Both the position numbers and the translations under genes were made by a program. A model generated the notes under the pieces. The model made no database searches and was not told where the DNA came from. It saw only the letters and a list, made by a program, of their open reading frames with translations. A stretch of 64,000 nt of DNA from Phoronis australis (taxonomy: Eukaryota > Phoronida > Phoronidae). Shown here in pieces: positions 14,501-29,500 of this stretch (positions within the stretch are counted from its first letter, which is position 1; every line of letters starts with the position of its first letter). The stretch lies in NCBI GenBank assembly GCA_002633005.1, contig NMRA01000390.1:83544-147543 (forward strand), given 5' to 3'.

Positions 14501-17500
14501 TAAATTCACAATATCTTACAGTGCAAAACATTCATCCAAAATCACTCAGCATCTCCTTAAGACACATTTGATTACTTGCAAGCGATCAGTGGGCAACGTG
14601 ATAGTCAGATTGTACAGATGACAAGTAGCGACATCTGATGTCCAGCCAGACTGAATGAAGTTCTTATGCATGGCTAGCTAGGCAACATCATACCATAACA
14701 GATTAACGTACTGTGCTTTAGTCAATAGTAGGAGAAATGTGTCAGAGGTCATATAATACACAATGGATGTAAGTTTCAGAAGATGGCAGGAAGTAACTGA
14801 GCAAGAATACAAATTAATATCAAGGCCAACTACAGAGCATTCAAACAGATGATTGAACATTACCACTTCTACATCAAGTTGAACATCAAGCAGGCATGTT
14901 TTGACAAGAACCTACTGACAGCAATATAGGCAGGTACACTGACAATGTGTGGTCCCTGTCCCCCAGGCTGCACAGTCTGCCTCATAGTGTGTGGTCCCTG
15001 ACCCCCAGGTTCCACGGGCTGACTCACACTGTGTGATCCCTGCCTCCCAGGCTGCACAGGATGACTCACATTGTGTGGTCCCTGCCTTCCAGGTTGCAGA
15101 GGCTTCCTCACAGTGTGTGGTCCCTGCCCCCAGGCTACACAAGATGACTCACACTGAGTGGTCTCTGCCCCCCAAGCTGCCTCACACTGTGTGGTCTCTG
15201 CTCCCAGGCTGCCTCACACCGTGTGGTCTCTGCTCCCCAGGCTGCTTCACACTTTGTGGTCTCTGGGCCCCCAGGCTGCACAGGCTGCCTCAACCACTGC
15301 TTTATCAGTAGGAGGCTCATTACTACAGTGAGTGAGCAGTGACTAGGATTCATTCATAGCAATGCAGGGTGTCTACTACACGAGACAAGCTCAGATACTG
15401 TCTGGTAGGTTTTAACAAACATCAAGTGCAAAATACAAAATTAGTTGTTTATGTATTGGGTATTTCCAAGGCTCGATTGTGTTTAAACCTATCCTCGCAG
15501 GGAAAACTTATCACAACCACTCTCATGCTAACAGAGGGCAAGTCAACCTGCAAACTTTAAAAAAATAAAAATTAAATATGTCTGGCTGGAATGTTCAGAA
15601 ACTGATTTGTAACTAAATGAAGTTAAGCAGTTCACCACACCATGAGGTGATTACAATAACATTAGGTCATGACTAACAGAGCCAGTTGAACAAATGGCAA
15701 ACATCTCTTTCTAAAAACATCAATCAAATCTTATTGAAGAATAGGCAAATATAGCAGAAAGTAGGTAGAGGACTATATCTAAAACCTATGGGACTATATA
15801 TACATGTATGTATATGCATATCCTTGATTGAAAGCACGACTGTACTTTTTCTTATACAGCTTAACAATATTACTCGTTCAAAGTCTCATACAATCTCATA
15901 TCTTCAGACCTTATGAGCCAAGACATCAAGAGTCATAACATACAAACAAGTTAAAACATATTTTGAGGCAACATGTCTCATCACCACGAAATAAGTTAAA
16001 TGAACAAAGAGGGAGCGAAATAAACAGTAAAATAACTGGTAACAGCAAGTACAGGGGCATACAAGCAGAGAGGTAACAGTAGGTAGAGGGGCATACAAGC
16101 AGAGACTGAGGTAACAGTAGGTAGAGGGGCATAAAAGCATAGAGGTAACACCAGGTAGAGGGGCATACAAGCAGAGACTGACGTAACAGTAGGTAGAGGG
16201 GCATACAAGCAGAGAAGTAACAGGAGGTAGAGGGGCGTACAAGCAGAGACTGAGGTAACAGCAGGCAGAGGGGCATACAAGCAGAGAGGTAACAGTAAGT
16301 AGAGGGGCACACAAGCAGAGACTGAGGTAACAGTAGGTAGAGGGGCATACAAGCAGACAGGTAACAGGAGGTAGAGGGGCATAGAACCAGAGAGGTAACA
16401 GCAGGTAGAGGGGCATACAAGCAGAGAGGTAACAGGGGGTAGAGGGGCATAGAACCAGAGAGGTAACAGCAGGTAGAGGGGCATACAAGCAGAGAGGTAA
16501 CAGGAGGTAGAGGGGCATACAAGCAGAAAGTGTAAATGTATCACATATTCATTTCACCTCCTGCCTGATGAAGAGACATGTTGTCTCAAAATATAGCAAC
16601 TATTTCAACTTAGTTGTTTGTAACTATGTAGTGTCTCTTGATGTTTTGCTTCTTAACTGCATGTCTGAAGATATGACATAGAATAGGGACTATGCGCTTG
16701 TAAGCTGTCTAACACAAAGTACAGTAATAGTATTGTCAGCCAAGTCTGTGTGAATGAAGAGCTGCTACCCAAGTATATGTATATGCAATCATAATAATTT
16801 ACATATATGGTATATGTGAATGACAGGTGTAAGACAGTGTATGTTAACTTTGTGTAATTTATATGTATATAATTCATACTTTGGCTTAAATTTGGGTAGA
16901 GTAATCTTCATTGTTTGATGTGTACAAACAGCATCCATTTGATGATCTCACAAATTAAAATAATTGTATTTTTGGGTATAAACTTTACTAAATTCTGAAA
17001 AGACTTGGACAATGTTTGGAAACTGCATACTCCACAATGAAAACCAGTTGACATGAACAGACCCACTATAGTACAATTGCACTAGTCTCAGATACGGCTC
17101 ATCACCAGCTCAGGTGGGAGCAGTGCCACCTACCTCCATGATGGGGAATAAGTCAGCCAGAGCCTGGAACAGTGGTAGTAGAACAAACTTGATGAAGCCC
17201 ACCTGTGATGATGGTTTGTTCACCTTCTCACGGTCCATGAACGGAGCCACTGGCAGACCTTCCAACTTCTCAACGTCACTCTAGCAAGGAACAGTTAAAG
17301 GCCTCAGACAAATTATACTCAAAAGCTCACACATTTAATCCCATTGACAGTAACCACGGAAGGTTATAGTTCCGCCAAGTTCTTTTAAATAATATTTGAA
17401 CTGTTTCAAATAGACAAAGCCAGCTTATAACCTACCAAGCCTTGACAGGAGTTGAAAGTTTCACCCTTGATTCAGGTACAATACACTCCATGTCTTCTCA

Positions 17501-20500
17501 TAAGGACCCAACATGAGTGCAAAAGAATCTCAAGGCAGCAACATTTTGACTGGAACTTATGTGTTGAGGTCACTAAATCAGAAATTTTAATCAAGTGTTA
17601 ACAGATTTGCTCAATGTGGGGCACGTTTCACTAAAATACTGAATAAAGCATTAGCCAAGTAAAGACGAGTCCATCACGGACTAAAAATAATTTACTTAAT
17701 TATCTCTGTCGGTATCCACAGTGTGGACGCTTAGCTAAATGCCAAGTTTTTTTGGCGACCTCGTAATGGCCAAAATCCCAGGTTGCCAAATGAAATCTGC
17801 GGTCACCAAACCAACTGAAAATCTCTGGCATTGAAATGAATTGCAAGGGTTCCTATCCAGCATCAAAATTTGTAGGTCAACCAGAAAATTAAACGTGGTG
17901 GAAATGCGCTGAATGGAACAATTCCGAATCAAAGGTAATAAATCTAGGAAAAATGTCAGTGGTTTAAAGTTTGGAAGTGAACACGAACTTTGAAACAAAT
18001 TTAGAGGAAATTTTTGTCTGACTTAAGATACTTGCAGTGGCCACTTCAAGGTAACTTGGAATTTTTTCCAGGTCACCAAACACAACCTCACCTGCAGGTC
18101 ACAAAACACAATCTGACCTGCAGGTCACCAAACACAATCTGACCTGCAGGTCACCAAATTGAGTGTTGAACCAGCAGTTACCTGTTTTCAGAGACTGCAT
18201 TTTTGCTCAAGTAAGATTTAATTGTTTTCAGAAATAGCTGTGTGGAGCGTAAGAATAAATTTTGGACTTTGCTCTTTAGTCAATTTTCATAAAATAGACA
18301 CCAGTAATTGCCGATTTAGTGCTGACAAGAACATACATATAAAAGGCATCACAGAGCCTACCTGGCGGAAAAACTCCTGCAGTAGACAATCAATCCAAGG
18401 CTCAGCTACTTCCATTGGACGACACTCATTGGAGACGTCTGCCACTTTGATTAATATCATCGTCAACTGAGTACAACAGAAAAATGAGCACAACATCAAA
18501 TACAGTACAACACCAAATACAGAAAGAAAGAGAAAACCATGGTGTCTGATCACATGACACTAGAGAACCCTACTGCCACCTCCCTACTGCCACCTACTGT
18601 TGAAGTACACTGTACCGCCACAGTAGCCAAAATGACAATGGACCATATTACCAGTTATAAAAAGCCACTCTTTACCAGTGGATAACATGAGTTATAAACT
18701 CATTTGTTAAGGTGACACCACTTTGTGAAAGGTAGCTAGTTTACTGACTGGCATGCTTAGAGTAATGCAGAAAATGTACAAAACTCATGTATCTACTACT
18801 TTTTGCGAATTTTTCTTACTTTAAGGATTGTCGAGGCCTGAAATAGCAGCGTGTCAGTCAGTATAATGGATTACTCTGAACCATTCAAAAGTATTGTGGG
18901 AGTTGAGAATAGATGACCACGTGTAAATTAGGCAGACGGACATGTGAAACGTAGGCAGACAACCACGTGACATGTAGACAGACGACTACGTGACATGTAG
19001 GTAGACAACCACGTGACATGTAAGCTACCTGATTGAAGAACTCTTGTAGCAAGCAGTCAATCCAGGGCTCTGCAACCTCCATTGGCCGAGCCTCATTCGA
19101 TATGTCCGAAACTTTCATTAACACCATCAGCAACTATATCATTATGGATAAACATACAGTAAAATTTCCGCAAACTGAAAAACTTTAGATTTTTTTTCAG
19201 AAATTATAAGTCCTATCTCTAATTTTGGAACATAAAGTATTCTTGGAGAGAGAAATGTTAATGAACAGTGTCAGACTTTGCTTCAAGGATTCAGTCTAAA
19301 ATAAAACTTTTTGAAAAAAAATTATTTTCCCAAAAGTGTGAATGTCCCAAACTGAAGACATTCATCAGGCATTTTTCTATAAATGAATACAATCAATCTG
19401 ACTACAAAGTTCGCAAAAGTAGTTTAAAAGCATAGTTAAGTGAAGTCAAAGCTACAAAATTGGAATAGGTTCGACAAAGGGAATTGTATAAAACTGAGAC
19501 TGCTGACTTGCTTCAATGAAACCATATAAAATCAAAGAAACCAAGACGACGTGTGTTTTGTGGCTTTAAGATTATTTCATCACCTAAAATTTGTTTCCAT
19601 TAAAACGATGAAAACCATCATTTTCCTTGTTTTGACAAGTGCCTACACTGTCAGCATCATTAAGCCTTCCATTATGCCACTGCATCACGAATTCAAAATC
19701 CCAAAAACCAGAAGAAAGAAGAAAAGAAAAAAGCGACTTCAGTTGTAAGTTTCTGAACTCTACGGACATGAGTGTGATGTATGAACGAACCAAGAGCTAG
19801 TGTTTCATGTCCACCAACACGTGAGATTTTTTGCACTAATGTGCCAAATCCGCACTTTTCCGATGTCCCACAAGAAAGTGAAAAGAGCCACAGCAAGGTC
19901 GCATAATAAGTTGGGACAACCACCACCAACGCAACACCACAAATGCAACACCACAAATGCAACACCACCAACGCAACACCACAAACGCAACACCACAAAT
20001 GCAACACCACAAATGCAACACCTCACAATTCCTTATTGTACCATTAACCATGGGAAAATGAGCAACAATATTTGATGACTTATCATACTAAACGCAAAAA
20101 TAGAGAAAGATAACTAGCGCTGTTATTGGTTGTCCCAATTTTACGGAGTACGTTTCGACCGCTAAGTGCTCGCAACTCGATATCAGCTAATTAACATATC
20201 ATCAGATAGTGTTTGCGGGTGTTTTAATTTGATATATGATTGACTGGTGGGGTTGTTTTTGGTGTTTTTGATGTAAAATTGGTGATTTCAAGCTCTTTAA
20301 AGACACTCTTTCCTTTATGTTCACCAACTTGAACACTAGAGTTTCAACAACTGAGAGGCGTCCCTAACACAGGAATATTTCATTTCTATGTATTTTCTTT
20401 TACTACTGACAATTCATATAAGGCCAATGCCGTTAAACTGCGGTGGCCATTTTGTTCATGCACACACCTCCATAAATTCAAAAATTATTTCGAGACTCCT

Positions 20501-23500
20501 GCATTTAATTTAAATGCAGAAAAGAATTGGAAAGAGCATAACAAAGATTTTCACCAAAGATGGACGAGCAAATGGTAGAAAGTTTCCAAATAAATAACGT
20601 TCTAAAAAAGAGTTCTCTCTCTCTGTATGGGTAGGACTGCTCTTTCTACCAACAGCTAGGGGATCTTTGCTGGAAGGGTCTCTCTCAAATGAGGGTCTCT
20701 GCCAGACAGGGTGTTCCTCTCTGCAAGTAGGGTCCTACATTTACTGTGGAGATTCTCAACAGTTATAGTGAGCATCTTCTCAGTAGGGTCCCTACCAGCA
20801 AGGGGTTCGGACAGTACACCACTACAGTCTGTGGTAGGTTAACTGTCTCTCAATAGAGGCTCTCCCTTCACAGTGAAGGCCTCTCTGTAGAAGGGGGTCT
20901 CTCCTCTCCACAGCGAGGATCTTGCTCTACAAGGTAGGGCCTCTCTCTACAGGGTAGGGTCTCTCTCTCTACACACAGAGTGCCTCTCTCTGAAAGGAGC
21001 CGCTCTTTGTCTCACTACAGATAGGTGACACTTACCTGTCCCCTGTGGTCTTTGTTACCAAAGTCAAAGTGTGGTACCATACTGCGAAAACTGCCTAGAA
21101 TCTCTGAGTGTTTAGCCATGTCTGTAGAAAGAATACACCTAAAAAGGATACCATACACAAATCATTCTTTGATATATTGTGTTTAAGATGGCCATGTTGC
21201 CAAACAAAGAATTCTGTTCTATATTAACAATTGTAATAGCAATAAACATAGAAAGGATCATGATAACTGACAGATATTAAAATTACAAAAGGCAATTTCT
21301 GATATAACATACATTAGGCGATATTAAACGATCTAGTTACAAATACACAGACAACACACACATAAACACAAAACACAGAAAGGTTATATCAATGAGCCTG
21401 TTATCAAGTAATTAAAATTTAAGTTTGCCATAAGATATCACAAAATTAATGAACGTGGATACTATATCTATTAGAAAAATATTCAGATGTAAGTTAAGTT
21501 GTAGCGAACCATGAAGTAAAAATGAAGGACATCGGCAACTAGGTAAGGTATTTCTTAGTAAATGAGGAGCAGATACAATTTAAACCTACCTAGTGCATGG
21601 CAAAATGTGATATCAAGTATTAGATAAACACCATACAATGATGCATAAACCGGGTGAAATCATACATGAGCATGAAATGTATTACCTTATCATTCCCTCA
21701 CGAATCTTTTTAAATATGTCTGTGGGAAGATTGCGAAATATGTTGCAGTTTGGCTTCTTTAGAATCTCAAATGCCACAGCACAATGGTGGTTTTCAAGGG
21801 GTGAAATATCGTTGTACCTGAGAGCGAGTTCTGTTCGAGCATTTATCTACAAAGCAATTCATTTCATTACAACACTGCAAAGGTTTAGTACCAAACAAAC
21901 TGTAGTTAATACATAAAATTTAATTACACTAAAACGCATACAAAAAGATTGACTCTTTAAACAATTTAGGACAACTGATAATACTAAAAAGGGCTTCTTG
22001 TAATATCTTTCAACCAGACTGGTGTACTGCTCCAGTTAACACAATATTTGTAATGGTCAAAGTGACAGAATGAGTGCAATTTAAGGCCATACCTGATATG
22101 CATTGTTGTACCCAGGATGGTCCAAGTCATGACTTATGGCTGACGTGAGTAGTATCAGAATGTCAAGGTCATCCAGATGACCTCGTAGGTCTAGTAACCA
22201 CGTTAACCCGTACATCTGTAGCAGGCATTAGGAGTTATGAACAGGCTGTGGCAAAGATAGCTTATTGCTCAACATTTTAAACGGGGTTTATTACCGTTGC
22301 ATGGCTATTAAATTTCTCATAATATTCAAACTGTAGGCTAATGCAACACCTAGGCAATTGGTTACCCAAGGCAGTAGCAAAACTGCAAGACAAAACCTAG
22401 CAGCAAAAATAGCTGGATTTAGCAGAAACTCTCTAACAACCACATCCTAATGGAGCTGTTTATTGTGAATTGCTCTTTGAACAAGTTACTAAGAGCAGTT
22501 ATTATGACTTACCATTTGTGAGACCATGAAGCAGTGTTTAAAGTTGTGGAACGGCACTTGATTGTAGTGAGAGTAGACTTCATACAACCAGTTGTGAAGG
22601 ACTTCCAGCTGAAACAACAAAAGACCTATGACAATACGTCAAAGGTGCTTGGCAGAGGTTACGGTAAAATTCCCAAATTTAGGACAGTCTCCCGCATTTC
22701 GGGCACCTAAATCCAACCCCAAATTAAATTTTTTTGATTCTGAAATTTGGGCCATGGTAGAATTTGGCATTCACCATATTTCTCAAATTTCAGACATGTT
22801 GATTTAGTGGCATTGGTCGTCATTCTCACATTTTGGACAGTGCGCTTTTTCGCATGAGGGAAGTTCATCAAGTAATGGTGATTATTTACACATCGTTTAA
22901 AACTGCCGCCAGCATAATGTATTGCCTAATGTTATCGATGTGGATAGTTTGTGTATATCTCGCACGTTTTCTTGGCAGTCGTAATCACCGACTCGAAATA
23001 TTTGCCATGCTTGATTGTGGTTTCACTATAGGTCTACAAATAAAATGTATGTTCTCAGACGTTCACATAATCGCCAGTGTCACGCTTTGTATTTGGATTA
23101 AAAGCCAATTAGTAAGCATCGGTGATGAGACCGTTGTGTTACCAAGTCAGATCCCAGGTTTATGGTTTTTCTGCGAACCTACGGTCCACTTACCATCCTC
23201 CCAGAGCCCAGACCTTCGCTATGCCATGCACTATCGGTGAAACGATATTCAGTGTCAAGTTAAAACAGATTTTATGAAAAGCAATCGTCCATGCCCTAGT
23301 TTGTCATGCAGTATACACTAAAAATGTTCATGTTGTAAATATATCTTTATGTCTCCCTTATTTGACATTCTATTTACTAGCCTATTTTGTATTCTACACG
23401 AAATGTTTGGAGTCTCTCGCAACAAGATTAAGAATTTTGAAGCCATCTAAAATAGAGTGTGAACCTAAGAATCTTTAGTCCAAGTTGCTCCATTTCCACC

Positions 23501-26500
23501 CATCCCCACACCCTTTCATGGGTCGTTTGACTCATGGTGGGCGATTTGTAAAATGAAACTTGGGCCTGTAGTGGAGATCGATCTAAATCCGCATCTATAG
23601 TTATTACGCGCATATCATGAATTCACAGACAGGAACTGAAGTCGCCAAATCAAGGAATAGTCGACAGCTGAAAATGAAATGAATGACAGAAATAAAACAA
23701 TTACCCGATGTTTTTTTCTTCTTTTTCGGGTCTGTTTACTTCTTGTAACATTTTGAGTGCGTTTTCTGATGTGTGTATCCGTGTGTGCGAGGAGATTTTG
23801 TGGCCACATAGAGTGCTTGTGATGATCAATGACAAAAAGGAGAAAAAATTTTCCAGGTGATGTGTGGTTTTACCCGAGTAGAGTTATGTGATGTATGGGT
23901 CTACCTGAGTAGAGTTATGTGATGTATGGTTCTACCTGAGTAGAGTTATGTGATGTATGGGTCTACCAGTAGAGTTATGTGATGTATGGTTTTACCAGTA
24001 GAGTTATGTGATGTATGGGTCTACCAGTAGAGTTATGAGAAAAAAACATTTTGTAACAATTACAAGAAACATATTTGATCATGAAAAAAACAAAACAATG
24101 ATAAAAAAGAGAGAAAAAAAGAAGGAACTGGAAGTCAAATAAGAGGAAGTAAAAACCAAAAAAGTGGATCCTTTTAACAGAGGAAAACTTTACCAAGAAG
24201 CATCTGTGGTCGCACTTGCCAAATGGAGCCCTGATCAGTTAAGAGCATCTTGCACAGAGCCAGTTAGTTTACACTAACCATTGTACACTAATCAAGAACA
24301 TCTTGTAGAGAGCCACTCAGTAGCAGAGTCTGAACACAAAGTTAATGAAAAAACGTAATCCCACTTGTATCTCAAGGTGTCCACTTGAGATGAGCACAGA
24401 AAGGTTTCAAAGTGGAGATCAATACTAAGTCATTTAATCAGGCCTGCTGCAGTAGTTATTCTGCGATACAATGAACTACAGATATAATGTAGTTCATGGG
24501 AAATGACTCAACTGATTGAAGTGGACTTGATGCTAATCACGTGAAAATTCTAACATTTCCCTTAACAACCAACAAAATTGTCATAATGGACTTTCTAAGC
24601 TGAAATAAACTAAATTGAACAAAGAACAAGTCAAGAAGAGACAGAGGTAGTGATATTTCAGTGGACTGAATGATGTTGTTAAAATTAACAAATTGTGTTC
24701 AGAGCTAGACAACACCTCTTTTATTCCTATGTAAATATAGTCACATTGATATTCTATTTCACATACAGCTAATCCCATACCAGGGTTTAGCAGACTCCAT
24801 TACAGGTCAGCTAGCCAAGTTCAAACAAGCTAACACTTAACATTATTTTAGTTCCACATTTGTCTATCTATACATCTACACAGAGTTGACAACAGCTAAC
24901 AACTGAGGGCCTTCCTAATGATTCACCCCCAAGTCCTTCCCATACCAATTAGTAAATCAACTAACAACTGTCAGAAGACAGTTATGTAACTTCCAAGAAG
25001 TAAAGGAGATCTAAGGGTCACAGACCAGGCAACATTTGTTTCCATCCACTGCCTCTGGACCAGAGTACAATGCATGCACAGTCAACATAGTTACAAGTGT
25101 TTCTATTAACCCATCGGTAAAATACACATTTAACTCAATGCAAGCATATCTGAGACGATACACACACAGTGACATAAATGCATTTTTTGAATTGGCTGCT
25201 TCCACTGATGTCTCATGAAATGTTGCCCGAGTTCATTGAAGCCATTGCATAGCAAGACACGATATGCATCTTCCACACAGCTATCATCACATGTCAAACA
25301 TAAACTGTTACCATATTCTACTTTCTCACACCACCTTTCCTTTCTTAAAACCTACAGTTGGAACAACATAACTCAGTTGAGGTCATGAAAAATGTCTAAT
25401 TTTGGTCAACTTCAGAACATCTTATCTCAGAGATGGCTGATCGGTTTCACATGAAACTACCAGATACCATGCTTTGTACAATGTTCTCCAAAACGCTGCT
25501 GGGAATATTGTTAAACGGAGACGATATTTATAAAACCGTAACAGCATTTTTGAGATTTATTGTGAACATTTATATCATACGGAATTTGGTAATGCTATTT
25601 AACTTGTTGCTTTGCNCACTTGAGATGAGCACAGAAAGGTTTCAAAGTGAAGATCAATACTAAGTCATTTAATCAGGCCTGCTGCAGTAGTTATTCTGCG
25701 ATACAATGAACTACAGATATAATGTAGTTCATGGGAAATGACTCAACTGATTGAAGTGGACTTGATGCTAATCACGTGAAAATTCTAACACTTCCCTTAA
25801 CAACCAACAAAATTGTCATAATGGACTTTCTAAGCTGAAATAAACTAAATTGAACAAAGAACAAGTCAAGAAGAGACAGAGGTAGTGATATTTCAGTGGA
25901 CTGAATGATGTTGTTAAAACTAAGTGACAAATTGTGTTCAGAGCTAGACAACACCTCTTTTATTCCTATGTAAATATAGTGACATTGATATTCTATTTCA
26001 CAACAGCTAATCCCATAGCAGGGTTTAGCAGACTCCATTACAGGTCAGCTAGCCAAGTTCAAAGAAGCTAACACTTAACATTATTTTAATTCCACATTTG
26101 TCTATCTATACATCTACACAGAGTTGACAACAGCTAACAACTGAGGGCCTTCCTAATGATTCACCCCCAAGTCCTTCCCATACCAATTAGTAAATCAACT
26201 AACAACTGTCAGAAGACAGTTATGTAACTTCCAAGAAGTAAAGGAGATCTAAGGGTCACAGACTAGGCAACATTTGTTTCCATCCACTGCCTCTGGACCA
26301 GAGTACAATGCATGCACAGTCAACATAGTTACAAGTGTTTCTATTAACCCATCGGTAAAATACACATTTAACTCAATGCAAGCATATCTGAGACGATACA
26401 CACACAGTGACATAAATGCATTTTTTGAATTGGCTGCTTCCACTGATGTCTCATGAAATGTTGCCCGAGTTCATTGAAGCCATTGCATAGCAAGACACGA

Positions 26501-29500
26501 TATGCATCTTCCACACAGCTATCATCACATGTCAAACATAAACTGTTACCATATTCTACTTTCTCACACCACCTTTCCTTTCTTAAAACCTACAGTTGGA
26601 ACAACATAACTCAGTTGAGGTCATGAAAAATGTCTAATTTTGGTCAACTTCAGAACATCTTATCTCAGAGATGGCTGATCGGTTTCACATGAAACTACCA
26701 GATACCATGCTTTGTACAATGTTCTCCAAAACGCTGCTGGGAATATTGTTAAACGGAGACGATATTTATAAAACCGTAACAGCATTTTTGAGATTTATTG
26801 TGAACATTTATATCATACGGAATTTGGTAATGCTATTTAACTTGTTGCTTTGCTGTGAATGAACCTTTTTTGCTAAATTTTCAAAAAAAGCAAGGTTATG
26901 TGACCTAATTAGTGGCAGATTGGCATCACGTCAACAATCAAATTCAGAATTTCTACTTTCAGAATATTTAATTATGCTTTTGCCAAGTTAAATTCTATAG
27001 TTTTGTAGATATTTTGTTAAATATAGAGACTTGAAGATAAGGTCCTACATAGTAACTTTAATGCTTGAATCATGGCAAACTTAAATACATGGTTCGAGTC
27101 TTTACCTTTTCCCAAAGGATTAATCCAGTAATATACGTAACATTGGTATGATATTTTTGCTTTTAAATACAGTTTTGTACCTAGGGCAATATGAGAATAT
27201 CATCCGATTCCTGAATTGGAAATGGGTCAGAATGTTGCATTGTGGGTATAGAGGTATAATTCAAGTGAACAGGAGAAGCGGTCAAAGGAAGATTGTATGT
27301 GTTGTATGCCTGGATCATTTAATATTACAGTAAGCAAGATAAACGAGTTTAGCTTACAATTTTCTGGGGATCAAGAACTTTGTAAAAATGGCTCAAAAAC
27401 ATTGGTGTGGCTGAAAACAAAGGGCGGTTTAGAGGAATTCGTTCTGACCTTGGAGAGTGTTTTAAAATATTTCTCCTGGAAGAAGTAACGACAAGCACTC
27501 CACGATCGATGGAGTATTGTTAGTGCTAGAACAAAACTCAGCTGAGCTGAGCATCACGTTCATTCTGCATCTCGGAACAGGAAGCAAAACTGGACAGCAG
27601 AGCAGCTGCAGTCAGTGGTCAACTAGCACAGCTATAGTGTTTACTAGATGGCAATGATAGCAGCCTGTAGGATATTATTTAGAAAATTATGAAATTATTG
27701 ACAGTATGAGGTCACGAATAAGTGAGCAGAGGAGGAGTTCTCACAGGTGAAGAATGAGCTTTTTACATGTAAACAAGTAGAGCTGTATCATACAACCAAG
27801 AATGAGCTTTTTACATGTAAACAAGCAGAGCTGTATCATACAACCGAGAATGAGCTTAGTTTTTACATGCAAACAAGCAGAGCTGTAACATAAAACCAAG
27901 AATGAACTTTTTACATGAAAACAAGTAGAACTGTATCATACAACCAAAGGTGAAGAATGAGCTTTTTACAACAAGTAGAGCTGTAACATACAACCAAGAA
28001 TGAGCTTTTTACACGAAAACAAGCAGAACTGTATCATACAACCAAAGGTGAAGAATGAGCTTTTTACATGTGAACACAAGTAGAGCTGTATCATACAACC
28101 AAAAATTGATCAAGAAATGAGGAAGTGGCAAAGACAATATAACCTGCTTAAACTAGAGTTAAAAAAAGAACAAAAATTAATTACAATTGGCTTAGACAGT
28201 TGTCATTTTTATTGTACTACGAGAGAAAGAGCATTCATTCCCTCTTTTTTTGAAAAGTTTATGTTTTGAAATTCTTTGTTTTTAGTCATGGCTTTACACT
28301 CATTTTTTATTAAGTTCAACCTCCGGGTGATGAATTGACACTTTGGAATAATTGAACTTATAATGAGTTTGAAATTGTTTTGTATGCAGGGAAAAATGCA
28401 AATTTGGGTAATAAATGCTTGTATTACAGTTGTGACATCAGTTCTGTGGGTAAGCAAGCAATGAACCCATATGTTCACACACACATCTGACAAAAAGTGT
28501 ACGGTGGCTAGGTGTACACCTATTGCAATGATGTCATTAGGATGTCTGAGAGTAATAAGTTTCACAATTGGCAGTTGTTCTGATACTGTTAACACATTGT
28601 ACACGCGTCATGGTCCTCTGATCTGATTAGAACAACATTTTGAATTCATGTCAGTCATGGTCTTGTGTATCGTTGCGCGAGAAGGCCGATAGGTGTAGGT
28701 TGTGTACGCTTAATGTCATTGTGCAGGAGCCGCAGTCCAATGAAACATGGTTTTTCTTCCAGTTGTATTGAGGTCGGGATGCCGTAATCGCAAAAAACAT
28801 AACATGATAGAATCACAGGGGTTACAGGGATTATAAACTTGACACGCTTTTATCAGCGATTTCAATAGTTCATTACCCAGTTGCTATGTGGATGTCAGAA
28901 CACTGTAATCGCAATACAAAAAGAATTTTATGCCAATAGCAGTGGCTTTTTGTGCAGACGTTGGGACACCGGCCGGCGTAATTGCAACAAAGGAGTTTTT
29001 ATTTCAATTGAAATAACAATATCTCAACGTATTTTAATTGAACTTGCGTTGCTTAGACGTTGATATTTTGTCAGACTCGGCGAGGTTGATTACATTGGTA
29101 TTGTCCCTAAGTCGATACTATGTTGGACCCACACTGACAGGCAATAGGCCATTCTTGCTACCTCTAGACAAGTGCCTAATTGCATGTTAATATATGCATC
29201 AATGCGACTACCACTATATAGTGCCAAACCCTATGATAATACATGTGTCAAAGAATTTACCTCTATATTAAACTTGGCAACAAAGCCAAGATCTATGTAC
29301 ATCTGTCGCAGTAAGACCAACATCTCTGGATCGTCCCACTGCCAGTTGTCAAATGTTGGCTTCTTCAGGTAATTCCGCACTTCTTCCGTTACTTGAACGC
29401 CACTGGAAAACAAAAAAGGTCATCATAATTATCAACAGGAGGCGCTACAAACAGCGGAGAGACTGGACAAACACCTAGCAAACAATCAAATGACTACAAA

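Larger units (their letters stand above)
19134..21035. other. PDE9 intron 9
   Basis: Carries two tandem arrays (19921-20025 and about 20610-21005). The remaining sequence shows no domain-bearing frame on either strand. Confidence 0.55.

Noticed and set aside
14869-15353. Overlapping plus and minus open frames with repeated VRQ/SGAGTTH-like peptides
   Set aside because: They are products of the GC-rich minisatellite at 14945-15296.
15904-16544. Three overlapping minus-strand open frames of 182-204 codons
   Set aside because: They are the three frames of the 34/38-bp minisatellite; the peptides are purely periodic.
19693-20075. Cys/Val/Leu-rich open frames ([13 protein letters not shown]...) resembling a membrane or metallothionein-like protein
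   Set aside because: Caused by the 14-bp minisatellite at 19921-20025.
22833-23240. 135-codon plus-strand frame in PDE9 intron 5
   Set aside because: No recognisable family; antisense inside an intron and begins without supporting context.
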